Shown here: positions 6,972 through 7,835 of the stretch, piece after piece
Layout of the letters: every line of letters starts with the position of its first letter
How positions within the stretch are numbered: position 1 is the first letter of the stretch
Source of the DNA: JAOAFT01 sp035390885
GTDB taxonomy: Bacteria; Bacteroidota; Ignavibacteria; UBA10030
Direction of reading: 5' to 3'
Assembly: GCA_035390885.1 (NCBI GenBank)
Contig: DAOOUW010000062.1
Coordinates: 1 to 7,835 of the forward strand
DNA: 7,835 nucleotides
Position numbers and translations under genes: made by a program
The notes under the pieces: model-generated
Database searches by the model: none
What the model was told of the DNA's origin: nothing
Seen by the model: only the letters and a program-made list of their open reading frames with translations

Positions 6972-7092
6972 GGTGGCTTCGATACGGACTGCCGTCCTAC
7001 TCAGCCACCGTCAGGGAATCGGTTGCCGAGTAGCCGTAAGGCGTATCGAGGCAACAACCTTCACAGATTTCTAATGTATAATTTGGGTTAAA
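6972..7092. repeat. REP-like hairpin pair, better preserved copy B
   Basis: Two imperfect palindromes in opposite orientation. The first (6972-7009) has outer arms GGTGGCT and AGCCACC and an inner GATACGGAC...GTCCTACTC. The second (7021-7059) has arms GTTGCC (7022-7027) and GGCAAC (7050-7055) with inner GAGTAGCC-GTAA-GGCGTATC. The reverse complement of the second reads like the first (outer GG-T-GC, CGATACG, then CTACTC), so this is an inverted pair of one motif, the layout of REP/BIME elements. Copy A repeats the same order about 212-236 bases upstream. Confidence 0.7.
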
Positions 7093-7253
7093 AGTGTTGG
7101 CGCTTTAATGCCGTTTTTCAGTGATGAATATCACGGGTGTATAATTCTTCTTGTTGCCTTCTATAATCTTTTTTATTATTAAGGCGGTATAGTCAATGGA
7201 ATAATTACACCTAAAGTGTCAATTTGAATTTATAATCAATTTGGAGTAAAACC
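7093..7253. other. AT-rich leader upstream of the BNR gene
   Basis: Non-coding. It contains a GTGAT-GAAT-ATCAC hairpin (7121-7134), an imperfect inverted repeat GGTGTATAATTC (7136-7147) / GAATAATTACACC (7199-7211), and TATAAT hexamers at 7162 and 7231. Neither hexamer has a convincing -35 box at proper spacing, so no promoter is called. GGAG at 7243-7246 is a good ribosome binding site for the ATG at 7254. Confidence 0.45.
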
Positions 7254-7835
7254 ATGAAACGAATTTTTATAATTGGTGTTGGGCTTATAATATTTTTCTC
7301 TTTTACGATGAATGGACAGACGAAAGATTTTGTCAATGGCAATATGATTCAATTCAATGACAATGGGTTTTGGTGCTGGTTCCAGGATGAACGTGCAGTT
7401 ATTGATACTCAGACAGCAAAAGTTGTTCTTGGCTCAACAGCCTGTGGAAAAGGAGTAGGTGGAAGTTCACGAAACGGCGCTAATGATGCAATTATTTTTG
7501 ATTTAAACACTCGAACAATGAAACGGTACTTGCTCAATCAGTGGAGTGGAAACTGCGATGACCATAATACGGCTGCATTTTTAGTTCGACCTGATGGAAA
7601 ATACATTGCAATGTACGACCAACATTACGATCAATATGTAACACGGTACAGGATTTATAATGGAACTTCTTGGAATGCTGAACAAACGTATGATTGGAGA
7701 ACGAAACCGGGCGGAATTGATTACACGCTTGCCTATAATAACGTGTACTATCTTTCTGCAGAAAATCTAATGTACAATTTCCAGCGAGCAAATCATCGAG
7801 CTCCGAATTTTATCGTATCGACGAATTACGGAGAT
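7254..7835 (+). CDS. Secreted BNR_4 (BNR repeat-containing) family protein, 3'-truncated by window edge
   Basis: The frame is open to the last base; 194 residues are visible. The N-terminus MKRIFIIGVGLIIFFSFTMNGQ is a classic signal peptide (basic start, hydrophobic core, likely cleavage after NGQ), so export is expected. The mature part shows a beta-propeller-like BNR_4 pattern: GFWCWFQDERAVID, KVVLGS, ANDAIIFDL, DDHNTAAFLVRPDGKYIAMY, DQHY, and then YYLSAEN...YNFQRANHRAPNF. H104 (DDHN) and H124 (DQHY) are 20 residues apart, with tyrosines at 161-166 and arginines at 178 and 182. From memory this resembles the His/His/Tyr/Arg layout of PL24/PL25 ulvan lyases, which share this fold. A glycan-cleaving or glycan-binding role is inference; the C-terminal half is not seen. 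GGAG lies 7 nt before the ATG. It is separated from the rib cluster by repeats, so it is probably its own transcription unit. Confidence 0.82.
   Translation, partial: MKRIFIIGVGLIIFFSFTMNGQTKDFVNGNMIQFNDNGFWCWFQDERAVIDTQTAKVVLGSTACGKGVGGSSRNGANDAIIFDLNTRTMKRYLLNQWSGNCDDHNTAAFLVRPDGKYIAMYDQHYDQYVTRYRIYNGTSWNAEQTYDWRTKPGGIDYTLAYNNVYYLSAENLMYNFQRANHRAPNFIVSTNYGD

Noticed and set aside
6900..7091. 63-codon + strand frame (MEEEKNSPSQKG...)
   Set aside because: It lies entirely on the palindromic repeats, and its codons simply translate the hairpins. No ribosome binding site or family pattern is seen.
6760..7092. CRISPR array
   Set aside because: Only two diverged repeat units of unequal length with palindromic interiors, no regular spacers and no cas genes.
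7162..7236. TATAAT hexamers at 7162-7167 and 7231-7236 as promoter -10 boxes
   Set aside because: No TTGACA-like element at 16-18 bp upstream and no good match to the Bacteroidota TAnnTTTG type; AT-rich context makes chance hits likely.

Overview
The window is a stretch of bacterial chromosome on which every convincing gene reads on the + strand. Base composition is moderate (estimated by eye at a little over 40% GC). A secreted BNR/sialidase-fold protein, REP-like repeats and the style of the housekeeping proteins suggest the Bacteroidota/Chlorobiota/Ignavibacteriota side of the FCB group. That placement is a low-confidence impression; no 16S or other marker is present. The sequence looks like a draft or metagenome assembly, because it holds a 100-N scaffold gap.

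Positions 1-6612 form one tightly packed, apparently co-transcribed cluster: xseA (5' end cut off by the window), xseB, dxs (broken by the N gap), a Gfo/Idh/MocA-type oxidoreductase, a SAM hydroxide adenosyltransferase (DUF62), ribD and ribE. Every junction up to ribD is an overlap: ATGA at 1170, TGATG or GTGATGA at 1418-1421, ATGA at 3057 and 4067, and a 4- or 10-base overlap at 4882-4891. This implies translational coupling. Only ribD-ribE has a short spacer, and it carries a strong GGAGG ribosome binding site. The cluster mixes DNA repair (exonuclease VII), isoprenoid precursor synthesis (first step of the MEP pathway), SAM breakdown and riboflavin synthesis. It reads as a housekeeping operon rather than a single pathway.

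The dxs reading frame differs on the two sides of the N gap. Comparison with full-length Dxs indicates that roughly 130-140 codons are missing, including the C-terminal half of the TPP active site, so the gap is a placeholder and not a true 100 bp.

Positions 6613-7253 contain no credible gene. They hold a composite of palindromic repeats: two diverged direct copies of a REP-like hairpin pair (about 6760-6856 and 6972-7092). Between them lies a small MITE-like segment with ACACCC/GGGTGT ends and three perfect hairpins, each with a 7-bp stem and 3-nt loop.

From 7254 to the end of the window runs the start of a secreted BNR_4-type protein, open at the 3' edge. It has a signal peptide and a two-histidine pattern reminiscent of ulvan-lyase-like polysaccharide lyases. 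It is probably a separate transcription unit with a carbohydrate-related role.

No wholly new system is evident. The points most worth a second look are the repeat composite, the BNR_4/lyase-like gene, the atypical catalytic motif of the oxidoreductase and the mis-sized gap in dxs.
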